From: G963662655 sp963666875
GTDB taxonomy: Bacteria > Cloacimonadota > Cloacimonadia > Cloacimonadales > JAIOQZ01
DNA length: 64,000 bases
Assembly (NCBI GenBank): GCA_963666875.2
Contig: CAXXPU010000018.1
Location: 166,474-230,473, forward strand
Direction of reading: 5' to 3'
Every line of letters starts with the position of its first letter. Position 1 is the stretch's first letter. The translations under genes and the position numbers were made by a program. The notes under the pieces are model-generated. The model searched no databases. It saw only the letters and a program-made list of their open reading frames with translations, and was not told where the DNA came from. Shown here piece by piece: positions 43,362 through 51,215 of the stretch.

Positions 43362-43979
43362 ATGACACGACCCGTCGTAATTGGAATCGCCGGTGGGACC
43401 GGTTCAGGCAAAACATCTATCGCATCCGCGATCGAGAAGGAGATCGGCGAGCACATCACCATCATCCCGCAGGATGCATACTATCGATCCTTTCCGGATC
43501 TGCCCTACGAACAGCGCTGCCAGATCAACTACGACCACCCCGACGCATTCGATACCCCGCTGTTGTTGAAGCACATCCGCAGCATCAAGAACAATATCCC
43601 CATCGAAGTGCCGGTTTACGACTACCACGAACATCTTCGAAAGATACAGACAATACCGAGAAATCCGACGCGCATCATCATCGTGGAGGGAATCCTGATC
43701 TTCGAGAACGAAGACATCCTCAACGAGCTCGACATTCGCATCTTCGTCGATACGGACGCCGATATCCGCATCCTGCGGCGCATCGAACGCGATATCAACG
43801 AACGTGGAAGAAGCCTCGGATCGATCATGGAACAATATCGCGAAACCGTGCGGCCCATGCACATCCAGTTTGTCGAGCCAACCAAACGCCTTGCAGACAT
43901 CATTATACCCGAAGGCGGACACAACCGCATCGGAATCGATATGATCATCGCAAAAATCAAGAGCATCCTGAACACGTGA
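43362..43979 (+). CDS. udk: Uridine kinase
   Basis: A 205-residue P-loop kinase that phosphorylates uridine and cytidine. Walker A GGTGSGKTS is at residues 11-19, IIPQDAYYRSF near 36, YDHPDAFD near 58, VYDYHEH near 86, VEGILIF near 105, and the RRIERDINERGRS lid near 136. Length and motifs match Udk. AGGAGA precedes ATG 43362. It heads a run of six genes (udk to the patatin protein) with short gaps or overlaps. Confidence 0.93.
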   Translation: MTRPVVIGIAGGTGSGKTSIASAIEKEIGEHITIIPQDAYYRSFPDLPYEQRCQINYDHPDAFDTPLLLKHIRSIKNNIPIEVPVYDYHEHLRKIQTIPRNPTRIIIVEGILIFENEDILNELDIRIFVDTDADIRILRRIERDINERGRSLGSIMEQYRETVRPMHIQFVEPTKRLADIIIPEGGHNRIGIDMIIAKIKSILNT

Positions 43980-44002
43980 TCCGATGGAACAAGGGAGTCA
44001 TT

Positions 44003-44992
44003 ATGCCGTTGAAGCTTCTGAAATATGTACAGATGATGAAGAGCCTTCTGGAATACAACACACTCCAGGAGTGTCTCAGCCTGATCGTACGCGACATGGA
44101 ATCCGAATATCAGTTCCTCATCCTCGGAGTTTTTCTGAAGAATGAGATGACGCAGACATTCAGGCTGAAGATTGGCAGAAACCTCAGTCACAGCTTCCAG
44201 AAACGCACAGAATTCGGCCTCGGGCATCCGTTGATCAATCGGCTGGAAAAACTTGAAACGATCGCCGACGTGAAACCCGACGAGATCGATTTCGACAAAC
44301 CATGCAAGAATCTGGTGATCTTCCCGCTGCACTATCGCGGCGAACTGCGCGGATTCCTCTTCATGGACAAGGAACACTACGAGGAAGACGAACTGATCAA
44401 GATCGAAATCTTCGCCTCGCTGATCAGCCTGGTGGTGCAGATTCATTCGCAGGAAAGCCTGATCGACCGCATGAACCAGTTCGACGCACTCACCGGACTG
44501 CTGGTCTATCGCTCGTTCCTCGAGCGGACTGAAATTGCCTTCGCCCAAGCGCGACGCTATCAGAAGAACCTGTCGCTGGTCGTGCTGAAGGTCAACCGGT
44601 ACCACGACCTCTACCGCAAACACGGTAACGTGGAAGCCGATCGCATCTTCACCAGTATCGCAACGATCCTCAAGGGCGGATTGCGCGTGATGGAAATCCT
44701 CGGATTCATCCATCCGGACACATTCCTCATCCTGCTTCCCGAAAACGAGTACGAGCATAACCAGTATGTGATCAATCGCTTGCAGACAATGATCCTCGAA
44801 CGGAACGACAAACTGAGTAAAGAGCTGCTCGCGTGGGGCGTCAGCAACTACAGCGACGATCTGAAAAACGTCGAACGCTTCATCACCAACACTGAAGAGT
44901 GTGCGTTCGAAGCTGCGCGACGGCAGGACACGAATATTGTGCATTACCACGATCTCGAGCAATCCGAGGAGGAATCCGAAGATGAAGGATAA
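44003..44992 (+). CDS. GAF-like protein with catalytically degenerate GGDEF domain
   Basis: A 329-residue protein. A GAF-like sensor region (about 10-145: FLILGVFLKNE, LVIFPLHYRGELRGFLFMDK) precedes a GGDEF fold (about 155-305, FDALTGLLVYRSFLERTEIAFAQARR). At the active site the GGDEF loop reads IHPDTFLIL, so GTP condensation to c-di-GMP is not expected. It may bind nucleotide or act as a scaffold. ATG 44003 follows AGGGAG; a long in-frame extension upstream lies over udk and is not used. The C-terminal tail is acidic. The gene overlaps the Hsp20 gene by 11 nt. Confidence 0.78.
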   Translation: MPLKLLKYVQMMKSLLEYNTLQECLSLIVRDMESEYQFLILGVFLKNEMTQTFRLKIGRNLSHSFQKRTEFGLGHPLINRLEKLETIADVKPDEIDFDKPCKNLVIFPLHYRGELRGFLFMDKEHYEEDELIKIEIFASLISLVVQIHSQESLIDRMNQFDALTGLLVYRSFLERTEIAFAQARRYQKNLSLVVLKVNRYHDLYRKHGNVEADRIFTSIATILKGGLRVMEILGFIHPDTFLILLPENEYEHNQYVINRLQTMILERNDKLSKELLAWGVSNYSDDLKNVERFITNTEECAFEAARRQDTNIVHYHDLEQSEEESEDEG

Positions 44993-45428
44993 GCTGTTTC
45001 AAGACCTCAAAGATATACAGAAAGAGATGGTTCGCATCCTGGGCGAAGTAAATACGCTCGCATCCGGTCCCATGGCGGTCACGCACGAAATGGAAGACAC
45101 CTGGAAGCCGCATTGCGACGTCTTCCGGGATGAGAATCAACTGATAATCGTATTCGATCTCGCCGGCGTGAACAAGAAATCGGTACACATCAGCACCAGC
45201 CACGAATACCTGAAAATCTCGGGTGAACGCTATACTTACGAGCCGTGCGATAACCTTTATTATTACACCATGGAAATCGAATCGGGCCGGTTCGAGAGAA
45301 AGGTCTTCTTCCCGGACGTGAACATCAATCGCGATGCACCTAAAGTGCTGTATGAGGAAGGATTCCTGCGCGTGATCTTTCCTATCGTGCCGGTTCGGGA
45401 AAAGATGATCGAAGTCGAGATCGATTAA
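44982..45428 (+). CDS. Hsp20 family small heat-shock protein
   Basis: A 148-residue alpha-crystallin-type chaperone. The N-terminal helix (about 1-35) precedes the crystallin domain: PHCDVFRDENQLIIVFDLAGV near 46-66, the LKISGERY strand near 82, FERKVFFPDVNI near 108, and YEEGFLRVIFPI near 126 with the hydrophobic I-x-I/V-type end. GAGGAGG at 44966-44972 sets the start at 44982, inside the end of the previous gene. Confidence 0.9.
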   Translation: MKDKLFQDLKDIQKEMVRILGEVNTLASGPMAVTHEMEDTWKPHCDVFRDENQLIIVFDLAGVNKKSVHISTSHEYLKISGERYTYEPCDNLYYYTMEIESGRFERKVFFPDVNINRDAPKVLYEEGFLRVIFPIVPVREKMIEVEID

Positions 45429-45448
45429 CAATCGGAAACGGATAAAAT

Positions 45449-46201
45449 ATGAATCGATGCCCATGGGCTGAGAACCTGTGCGTAATCCTTGTCGAGCCGC
45501 TGTACAAAGGGAACGTGGGCGCGATATCCCGCACCATGAACAATTTCGGCATTTACGATCTCCGCATCGTGGGTGAAATCCCCACCAAAGGAGATTACTA
45601 CGTCGCGGTGCATTCGGAAGAGATCCTGAACAACGCCAGAGTTTTCGACACGTTTGAAGAGGCTGTGGCGGATTTCGATCGGCTGATCGCCATCTCGCGC
45701 CGCATCGGCCGCAAGAAGCCGGTCGATATGCTTCCCGAAAAGCTGGGGGATATCATCCGGCAGAACGAGGGTAATTCGATCGGGATCGTATTCGGACGCG
45801 AGACGTACGGACTGCGCGACGACGAAGCCGACCGCTGCCACTTTCGCTGCTACATCCCCGCACAACCCGATTTCCCGTCGCTGAACCTCTCCAACGCCGT
45901 AGGCGTCATCCTTTACGAAATCTATCGCGCCATGTCTTCGCCCGATACCGAAATCGTCTCCGATTCCGCAGCGCCGCTGGACGAGGTGGAAAACAGCATT
46001 GCCTTCATCGATAAAATCCTCGACGAATTCGATTACGATCGCATCGGAGACCGCGCAAAATCGATGGGCATCGTTCGGGAACTGATGCTTCGCTCCAACC
46101 TGAATTCGTGGGAAGCGGAAGAACTCCGCCACCTCTTTAATCGTATCTCCATCCTGCACGGCAACCGCGGTCTGAAATGGAAGGATTTCGAAGATCAATG
46201 A
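45449..46201 (+). CDS. TrmJ-like SPOUT RNA methyltransferase
   Basis: A 250-residue SpoU-class methyltransferase. Motif 1 NVGAISRTMNNFG is near residue 22, motif 2 IGIVFGRETYGL near 107, and motif 3 SLNLSNAVGVILYEIYR near 142 (the S-adenosylmethionine knot). A helical C-terminal extension follows, as in TrmJ, which 2'-O-methylates tRNA position 32. The target nucleoside cannot be fixed from sequence. Co-transcribed with Hsp20 (20-nt gap) and overlapping the next gene by ATGA. Confidence 0.85.
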   Translation: MNRCPWAENLCVILVEPLYKGNVGAISRTMNNFGIYDLRIVGEIPTKGDYYVAVHSEEILNNARVFDTFEEAVADFDRLIAISRRIGRKKPVDMLPEKLGDIIRQNEGNSIGIVFGRETYGLRDDEADRCHFRCYIPAQPDFPSLNLSNAVGVILYEIYRAMSSPDTEIVSDSAAPLDEVENSIAFIDKILDEFDYDRIGDRAKSMGIVRELMLRSNLNSWEAEELRHLFNRISILHGNRGLKWKDFEDQ

Positions 46202-48345
46202 GAAAACCGATCCTGATCCTGATGACTGTCATGCTTCTTTCCGCATCGTTACTGATGTCCAGAGAGAAGATCGGGATCGCGCTCAGCGGTGGCGGCGCCC
46301 GGTGCCTTGCGCATATCGGCGTTCTGAAAGTTCTCGACGAATACGGCATCGTCCCGGATCAGATTTCCGGAACCAGCATGGGGGCCGTGATCGCAACCTT
46401 CTACGCCTTGGGCTGGAGTCCGGACGAAATTTCGGCCCTGTTCGAGGAAGAGGACTGGAGACACCTGCTGACCGACACCATATCCCGAGAGGATTACTAT
46501 ACCGGCGAAAAGCGCTGGGGTCCAAACGCCAATTACTACTTCCGGATCGACGACAACTTCAATCCGCAGCTTCCGCGCAGCTTCCTGAGCGGAAACAGAG
46601 TGCTGATGGAGCTCTTCGAGCTGACGTATCCCTACGCAGACGAAACCAGCTTCGATTCACTGGCTGTTCCACTGCGCATCGTGGCAACCGATATCGAAAC
46701 GGGCAAACCGGTCATCTTTCGGGATGGTGCGCTACACGAAGTCCTGCTGGCATCGTTGACGTTCCCCTCGGTGCTCGCACCATTCAAAACACAGGGACAT
46801 TACTGCGCGGACGGCGGAATCGTAATGAACCTGCCCATCCAAGCGCTCGATCAATCGGACATCTGCATCGGCGTGAAGACCAATTCGTCTCTCAAGCCGA
46901 CACGGGAACTCGACGACGTGATCGACGTGCTCAATCAGAGCATGAATATCAACATGATCTGGCGTATGGAGCAGGCGATGCCCGAATGCAATCTCCTGAT
47001 CTGTCCTAAGCTGGACGATGTCGGCCTGTTCGATTTCGATCAGAAGGAGCGCATCATCGCCGCTGGCGAGAAAGCGGCACGCGAGAAGATCGATTCTCTT
47101 CTCGAGTTGTGGGGGCAGAACGGTAACAAGAAATCGAGATTCCAGCCCAAAATAAACGGCTCCGTACTTGTTACGGGTATCGAAATCGAGGGTAATTACT
47201 ACATGTCCTCATCCAAGATACGCGAATACGCAAGCATCCGGGCGGGAAATTCATACACGTTACCCGAACTGGTAAGAAATTTCGAGCGCGCATACAATTC
47301 ACGCCTGTTCGAATACATCTACCCCGTTCTCACGCCCGATGATGGCGGATACAGGATGATCATCCGCGTCAAGGAGAACGAACGCAGGAAACTCGGCTTG
47401 AACGCCCGGTACAACAACACCGACGAGCTGACGATCGGTGGCTCGCTCGAATACACCAACTACCTTCAGCGGAATTCGAAGCTGATTGTCAATCTCGACA
47501 TGGGCGGTATCCAGGAGATCAATGTCGATTACGTGAAGAACTTCGGAAAGTTGTGGGGCGTCTATTTCCGTGTGTTCCCATACATCCGATACGAACGATT
47601 CTTCCTTTATGACGACATGCACGAAAAGACCGGCAGCATCCGCTCCAGAGAATCGGGCATGAACCTCGGAGTAGGTATGTTCGCGGCTTTCGACACCATT
47701 ATCGAAGGTTTCGTTTACTCATACCAGCGCCAGTTCTACCGGGACGTCTCCGCCAAGAACTACGTGGAGAGCTTCAACCGTTCCACCGGTGTCGGCATCA
47801 AGGCATATTCGGAGACGTACGACGACTTCATGATCCCCATGCGCGGCCGCAGAATCATGATGAAATTCATCTCCGCCACCGACGATTTCTACAGCGACGC
47901 CTCATACGAACGCTACCTCGGACGCCTGACCTACGTCTTCCCGCTGAAAAGCTATGTCTCGCTCATCGGTCGCTTCGAGTACGGCGCGTATCTGCACGAT
48001 CAGACGGTCGATTTCGATCCGTTCTTCATCGGTGGCTACGACAGCTATGTAGGTTTCAACGAGAAAGAGTATAGCGCACCCAACTACAAGATCACCTCAG
48101 GCTCCGTCCGGTTCGCTCTTCCCTGGAACCTCTATCTCGATTTACAGATGAACGGCACCAAATACGGCAATGTCGATGACTGGCGTCCCACCGAGGACAT
48201 GGAATGGGGCTACGGCGTCAAGCTTGCCTACAAATCGTTCCTCGGCCCGGTTCGAGGTGGCGTTGGATTCCATGCCGACCGCAAGCCGGTCTATTACCTG
48301 TCCGTCGGCTACGACATCGACGCGTTCGAATTCTCGAGGAGGTAA
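46198..48345 (+). CDS. Patatin-like phospholipase with POTRA and outer-membrane barrel (type Vd/PlpD-like)
   Basis: A 715-residue protein. After a signal peptide (1-21) comes a patatin domain (about 25-300): oxyanion GGGARCLAHIGV, nucleophile GTSMG near residue 62, and the catalytic Asp in CADGGIVMN near 206. One POTRA-like domain follows (about 320-405, VTGIEIEGNYYMSSSKIREYA), then a 16-strand-type barrel (405-715) of the Omp85 kind. It may secrete its own lipase domain to the surface. The start overlaps the methyltransferase stop. No C-terminal Phe; it ends FEFSRR. Confidence 0.87.
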   Translation: MRKPILILMTVMLLSASLLMSREKIGIALSGGGARCLAHIGVLKVLDEYGIVPDQISGTSMGAVIATFYALGWSPDEISALFEEEDWRHLLTDTISREDYYTGEKRWGPNANYYFRIDDNFNPQLPRSFLSGNRVLMELFELTYPYADETSFDSLAVPLRIVATDIETGKPVIFRDGALHEVLLASLTFPSVLAPFKTQGHYCADGGIVMNLPIQALDQSDICIGVKTNSSLKPTRELDDVIDVLNQSMNINMIWRMEQAMPECNLLICPKLDDVGLFDFDQKERIIAAGEKAAREKIDSLLELWGQNGNKKSRFQPKINGSVLVTGIEIEGNYYMSSSKIREYASIRAGNSYTLPELVRNFERAYNSRLFEYIYPVLTPDDGGYRMIIRVKENERRKLGLNARYNNTDELTIGGSLEYTNYLQRNSKLIVNLDMGGIQEINVDYVKNFGKLWGVYFRVFPYIRYERFFLYDDMHEKTGSIRSRESGMNLGVGMFAAFDTIIEGFVYSYQRQFYRDVSAKNYVESFNRSTGVGIKAYSETYDDFMIPMRGRRIMMKFISATDDFYSDASYERYLGRLTYVFPLKSYVSLIGRFEYGAYLHDQTVDFDPFFIGGYDSYVGFNEKEYSAPNYKITSGSVRFALPWNLYLDLQMNGTKYGNVDDWRPTEDMEWGYGVKLAYKSFLGPVRGGVGFHADRKPVYYLSVGYDIDAFEFSRR

Positions 48346-48349
48346 TGGG

Positions 48350-48700
48350 ATGACGAGACTCTTTCTGCCCATCCTGATGCTGGTCGGCTCCAATCTCTTC
48401 ATGACCTACGCCTGGTACGGTCACCTAAAGGATTTTTCAGCCCGACCGCTGCTCATGGTTATCTTTATCAGTTGGGGAATCGCATTCTTCGAATACTGCC
48501 TGCAAGTTCCGGCAAACCGCATCGGCTTTCAGGTCTATTCACTGCCGCAGCTCAAGATCATCCAGGAAGTGATCACCATGACCGTTTTCGCACTGTTCTG
48601 TATCTTCTACATGCGCCAGCGGCTGTCCCTCGATTATCTGTGGGCGAGCCTGTGCCTGCTGGGCGCAGTCTATTTCATATTCAGAAAAGGAATCGGATGA
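48350..48700 (+). CDS. DUF486 family small membrane protein
   Basis: A 116-residue protein with four hydrophobic helices and the DUF486 signature FMTYAWYGHLK...ISWGIAFFEYCLQVPANRIG. The family resembles half of a drug/metabolite transporter and has no known substrate. GAGGAGG at 48336-48342 fits ATG 48350; the closer ATG at 48345 is out of frame. It overlaps the next gene by ATGA. Confidence 0.85.
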   Translation: MTRLFLPILMLVGSNLFMTYAWYGHLKDFSARPLLMVIFISWGIAFFEYCLQVPANRIGFQVYSLPQLKIIQEVITMTVFALFCIFYMRQRLSLDYLWASLCLLGAVYFIFRKGIG

Positions 48701-49443
48701 CACACCATCGTAAAATCACCGTCGAAAGAGTGAAACCAATCAAGCCGCGCGGCGCACTCCTGTATTACATCATCTACGGCGTGCTGCTGTTCGCTGCGAC
48801 CCGCTACATCATGCCTTATCTGGAAACCTACGGCTGGACGAACATCCTGGCGTGGTTCTTCTGCGGGTCGGTATTCGTCTTTCTGCCCATGCTGATTCAC
48901 GCGCTGATCGTGGCGAAGAAGGAAGGTCGCAACGGCATCCTCGACCGACTGCGCATGAAAAAGATGTCCGCCTCTGACTGGAAGTGGTTTATCATCGGAC
49001 TCGTCTCGATCGGCATCGGGACAGGAATCATCCTCGGCTTCAACCGTCTGGTTCACACCATTGCGCCGGCTGTACCGATCCTGGAGATGCAGGCGCCATT
49101 CATAAACTTCTACGGTTTCGAGCCGGATCAATACTGGATGCTGCTTCTGTGGCTGCCGTCGTTTCTGCTGATCATCTTCGGCGAGGAATTCATGTGGCGC
49201 GGAATCCTGCTCCCCCGCATGGAGAAGCACAACAACAAGACGAGCTGGGTGTGGAACGGACTTCTCTGGCTCGGTTTCCACGCGGCTTTCGGCGTCGATC
49301 TGATGATCGTCCTGCTGCCCATCATGATTGTCGTTCCCTACACCGTATGGAAGACGAAAAACACAACGCTCGGCATCCTGCTGCACGGTCTTTACAACGG
49401 GGCGGGATTTCTTGCTGTGGCGTTCGGACTGGTTTGTCGTTAA
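48697..49443 (+). CDS. CPBP family intramembrane metalloprotease
   Basis: A 248-residue membrane protein with six or more helices and the CPBP/Abi motifs in order: GEEFMWRG (EExxxR), LGFHAAFG (FxxxH) and HGLYNGAG (HxxxN). Relatives cleave membrane anchors or confer bacteriocin self-immunity. No bacteriocin genes are near. It is the last gene of the 43.3-49.4 kb run. Confidence 0.88.
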   Translation: MTHHRKITVERVKPIKPRGALLYYIIYGVLLFAATRYIMPYLETYGWTNILAWFFCGSVFVFLPMLIHALIVAKKEGRNGILDRLRMKKMSASDWKWFIIGLVSIGIGTGIILGFNRLVHTIAPAVPILEMQAPFINFYGFEPDQYWMLLLWLPSFLLIIFGEEFMWRGILLPRMEKHNNKTSWVWNGLLWLGFHAAFGVDLMIVLLPIMIVVPYTVWKTKNTTLGILLHGLYNGAGFLAVAFGLVCR

Positions 49444-49684
49444 GTATTAATAATTCCCCAATAGCTGTTCATTTTCTCATATATTATAGCAACTTATTTT
49501 TACATCATCAAAATGCCTGATACCTACCCTATCACGCTGTATTATAACGTATTAGCTCGAAATCAAACCCAATGAGATTGAGTCTCAATATCCGTTGCGT
49601 CAGGAAATCGTTTAACGTGTAAAGTTTTCATTTGACAGCGACATGCAGTTCAGACAAATGAGTTCGGAAATGGAAGGAGTTGCA
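49444..49684 (+). other. Intergenic region ahead of the hydrogenase operon
   Basis: AT-rich 241-bp gap. It contains an imperfect palindrome at 49573-49587 and TTGACA at 49632-49637 without a good -10 at standard spacing. GGAAGGAGT at 49672-49680 is a strong ribosome-binding site for the leader ORF that follows. No other gene is seen. Confidence 0.5.
49573..49587. promoter_or_regulatory. Small palindrome TGAGA-N5-TCTCA, possible operator
   Basis: Five-base inverted arms spaced by 5 nt, about 110 bp upstream of the leader ORF. The pattern has some likeness to half of a Fur-type box, and iron control of a hydrogenase operon would be reasonable, but arms this short occur by chance. Confidence 0.25.
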
Positions 49685-49783
49685 ATGATTGTAATCGATA
49701 AGCACGTCGATCATCTACAGGCAATTTGTCCCCATTTTTCGAATCACACTCGATTTGAACATTCAATACGATCACAGGAGTGA
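49685..49783 (+). CDS. 32-codon His-rich leader ORF
   Basis: ATG at 49685 follows AAGGAG with 5-nt spacing. The peptide begins MIVIDKHVDHLQAICPHF and contains five more His/Cys-type or charged residues; its TGA is 2 nt before the hydrogenase gamma-subunit ATG and overlaps that gene's ribosome-binding region. It could be a translationally coupled leader. MIVID...ICP has a faint likeness to the start of a ferredoxin, but no cluster motif exists. Confidence 0.4.
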   Translation: MIVIDKHVDHLQAICPHFSNHTRFEHSIRSQE

Positions 49784-49785
49784 CC

Positions 49786-50271
49786 ATGAACGCACACCCT
49801 GCACCCAAAAACAAACTCTACGAAGAACTGCAAGTCGTCATCGAGGAAAAGAAACCTCTTCGCAATCCTCTGATCGAGGTCTTGCACAAAGCGCAGGAAA
49901 TCTTCGGCTATCTCCCACCGGAGGTGCTGGAGTTCATCGCGACGGGGCTCGAAGTCCCGATCAACCACATCTACGGCGTTGTAACCTTCTACAACTTCTT
50001 CTCCATGCAGCCTCGCGGCAAGAACCTCGTCAACGTATGCCTCGGCACAGCCTGCTACGTGAAAGGCGCCGACCGCCTGGTTCAGATGCTGGAAGACGAA
50101 TTGAAGATCAAGATGGGCGAAACGACCGAAGACAACCTGTTTACCCTCTCGGCGGTACGCTGCGTGGGCGCTTGCTCGCTTGCGCCGGTATTCGTCATCG
50201 GCGAAGAGACCTACGGCAGGATCGACAACCGTAAAAAGCTGAAAGAGATCATTGATAAGTACAGGGCTTGA
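49786..50271 (+). CDS. hydC: [FeFe]-hydrogenase gamma subunit HydC/NuoE-like (first copy)
   Basis: A 161-residue thioredoxin-fold [2Fe-2S] protein. The N-terminal helical part has NPLIEVLHKAQEIFGYLP and INHIYGVVTFYNFF. Cluster ligands are in CLGTACYVKG (near 83-92) and CVGACSLAP (near 125-133). It passes electrons between the flavin subunit and the rest of a trimeric hydrogenase. ATG 49786 follows CAGGAG. A second copy lies at 53086 in the same operon. Confidence 0.92.
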   Translation: MNAHPAPKNKLYEELQVVIEEKKPLRNPLIEVLHKAQEIFGYLPPEVLEFIATGLEVPINHIYGVVTFYNFFSMQPRGKNLVNVCLGTACYVKGADRLVQMLEDELKIKMGETTEDNLFTLSAVRCVGACSLAPVFVIGEETYGRIDNRKKLKEIIDKYRA

Positions 50272-50840
50272 TGCAGGATATTTCACTCCATCTTCTGGAC
50301 ATGATCGAAAACTCCGTGCGAGCGGGGGCAGCGCTGGTCGAAATCGAGATCCGCGCGGACGTACCCCGCAACAAGATGTCGTTCCTGATTCGGGACAACG
50401 GCAGCGGCATGGATAAAGAGACGATCGAGAACGCGATGAATCCGTTCTACACTACCAAGGTCGAACGGATCAAGAAGATCGGCCTGGGCATACCTCTGTT
50501 CAAGCAGAACGCGGAGGCCTGTGGCGGCGACTTCACCATCGTCAGCAAGCCGGGAGAGGGAACAGAAATATCGGCGCACTTCAAGTTCGACCACATTGAT
50601 CGCATGCCCATCGGAAATCTTTCAGACACGATGTTGGGCGCTGTTGTCGGGCATCCCGAGAATGATTTTCTATTTTACATCCGGCGGAACGGATTCGACG
50701 GAGCCCGGGACTTTACCTTGGACACGAGAGAAATCAAGAAGGAACTGGATGGCGTCCCGATCACCTATCCGGACGTGATCGGCTTCCTTTCCGAAATAAT
50801 TAACGAAGGCGTAAAAAATACGAAAATGGAGGAACTCTGA
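50271..50840 (+). CDS. HATPase-domain-only protein of the hydrogenase operon
   Basis: A 189-residue protein made almost only of a GHKL ATPase domain: N-box LLDMIENSVRAGA near residue 10, G1 DNGSGMD near 44, F-box NPFYTTK near 58, G2 GLGIPLF near 71, GEGTEI near 96. No DHp or sensor part. Such histidine-kinase-like ATPases recur in [FeFe]-hydrogenase operons; their job is unproven (regulation or maturation). It overlaps the gamma subunit stop by 1-3 nt and the next gene by 1 nt. Confidence 0.85.
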   Translation: MQDISLHLLDMIENSVRAGAALVEIEIRADVPRNKMSFLIRDNGSGMDKETIENAMNPFYTTKVERIKKIGLGIPLFKQNAEACGGDFTIVSKPGEGTEISAHFKFDHIDRMPIGNLSDTMLGAVVGHPENDFLFYIRRNGFDGARDFTLDTREIKKELDGVPITYPDVIGFLSEIINEGVKNTKMEEL

Positions 50841-51202
50841 TGAAAACTCTGGAAGAACTCAGGAAAATCCGGGAAAAAGCACAGCAGGACATGAACCTGC
50901 GCAACGCCGATTACCGCATGAAGGTGGTTGTCGGTATGGGAACATCCGGAATTGCGATGGGTGCGCGTGAAGTGATGAAAACTTTCCTCGAGGAAGTTTC
51001 GAAACGTCAGATCAAAGATGTAGTCGTGACACAGACCGGCGAAAAGGGACTCTCTTCGATGGAGCCGATTGTCGATGTAATCGAAGAAGGCAAACCGAAA
51101 ATCACCTATGGTAATATGAACCCCGAAAAAGCGAGGAAAGTGGTCGTTGAACATCTGGTCAACGGCAACATCGTTTCCGAGTACGTCGTCTCATCTGAAT
51201 GA
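50840..51202 (+). CDS. HndB-like thioredoxin-fold protein lacking all cluster cysteines
   Basis: A 120-residue protein. The fold markers of the [2Fe-2S] thioredoxin-like family are present (VVVGMGTSGIAMGAREVM, DVVVTQTGEKGLSSMEPIVDV). At the four places where relatives have Cys this protein has Ser, Ala/Met, Glu and Ser, and the whole chain is cysteine-free. It cannot hold a cluster in the usual way; a structural role in the hydrogenase is likely. Confidence 0.82.
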   Translation: MKTLEELRKIREKAQQDMNLRNADYRMKVVVGMGTSGIAMGAREVMKTFLEEVSKRQIKDVVVTQTGEKGLSSMEPIVDVIEEGKPKITYGNMNPEKARKVVVEHLVNGNIVSEYVVSSE

Positions 51203-51215
51203 TTAAGGGGGAAAG

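Noticed and set aside
43271..44002. In-frame 244-codon extension upstream of the GAF/GGDEF gene
   Set aside because: It runs across the whole udk gene in another frame and is Arg/His-rich; AGGGAG before 44003 gives the real start.
49573..49587. Firm Fur or Rex box before the hydrogenase operon
   Set aside because: Arms are only five bases and the match to either consensus is poor; kept only as a low-confidence site.
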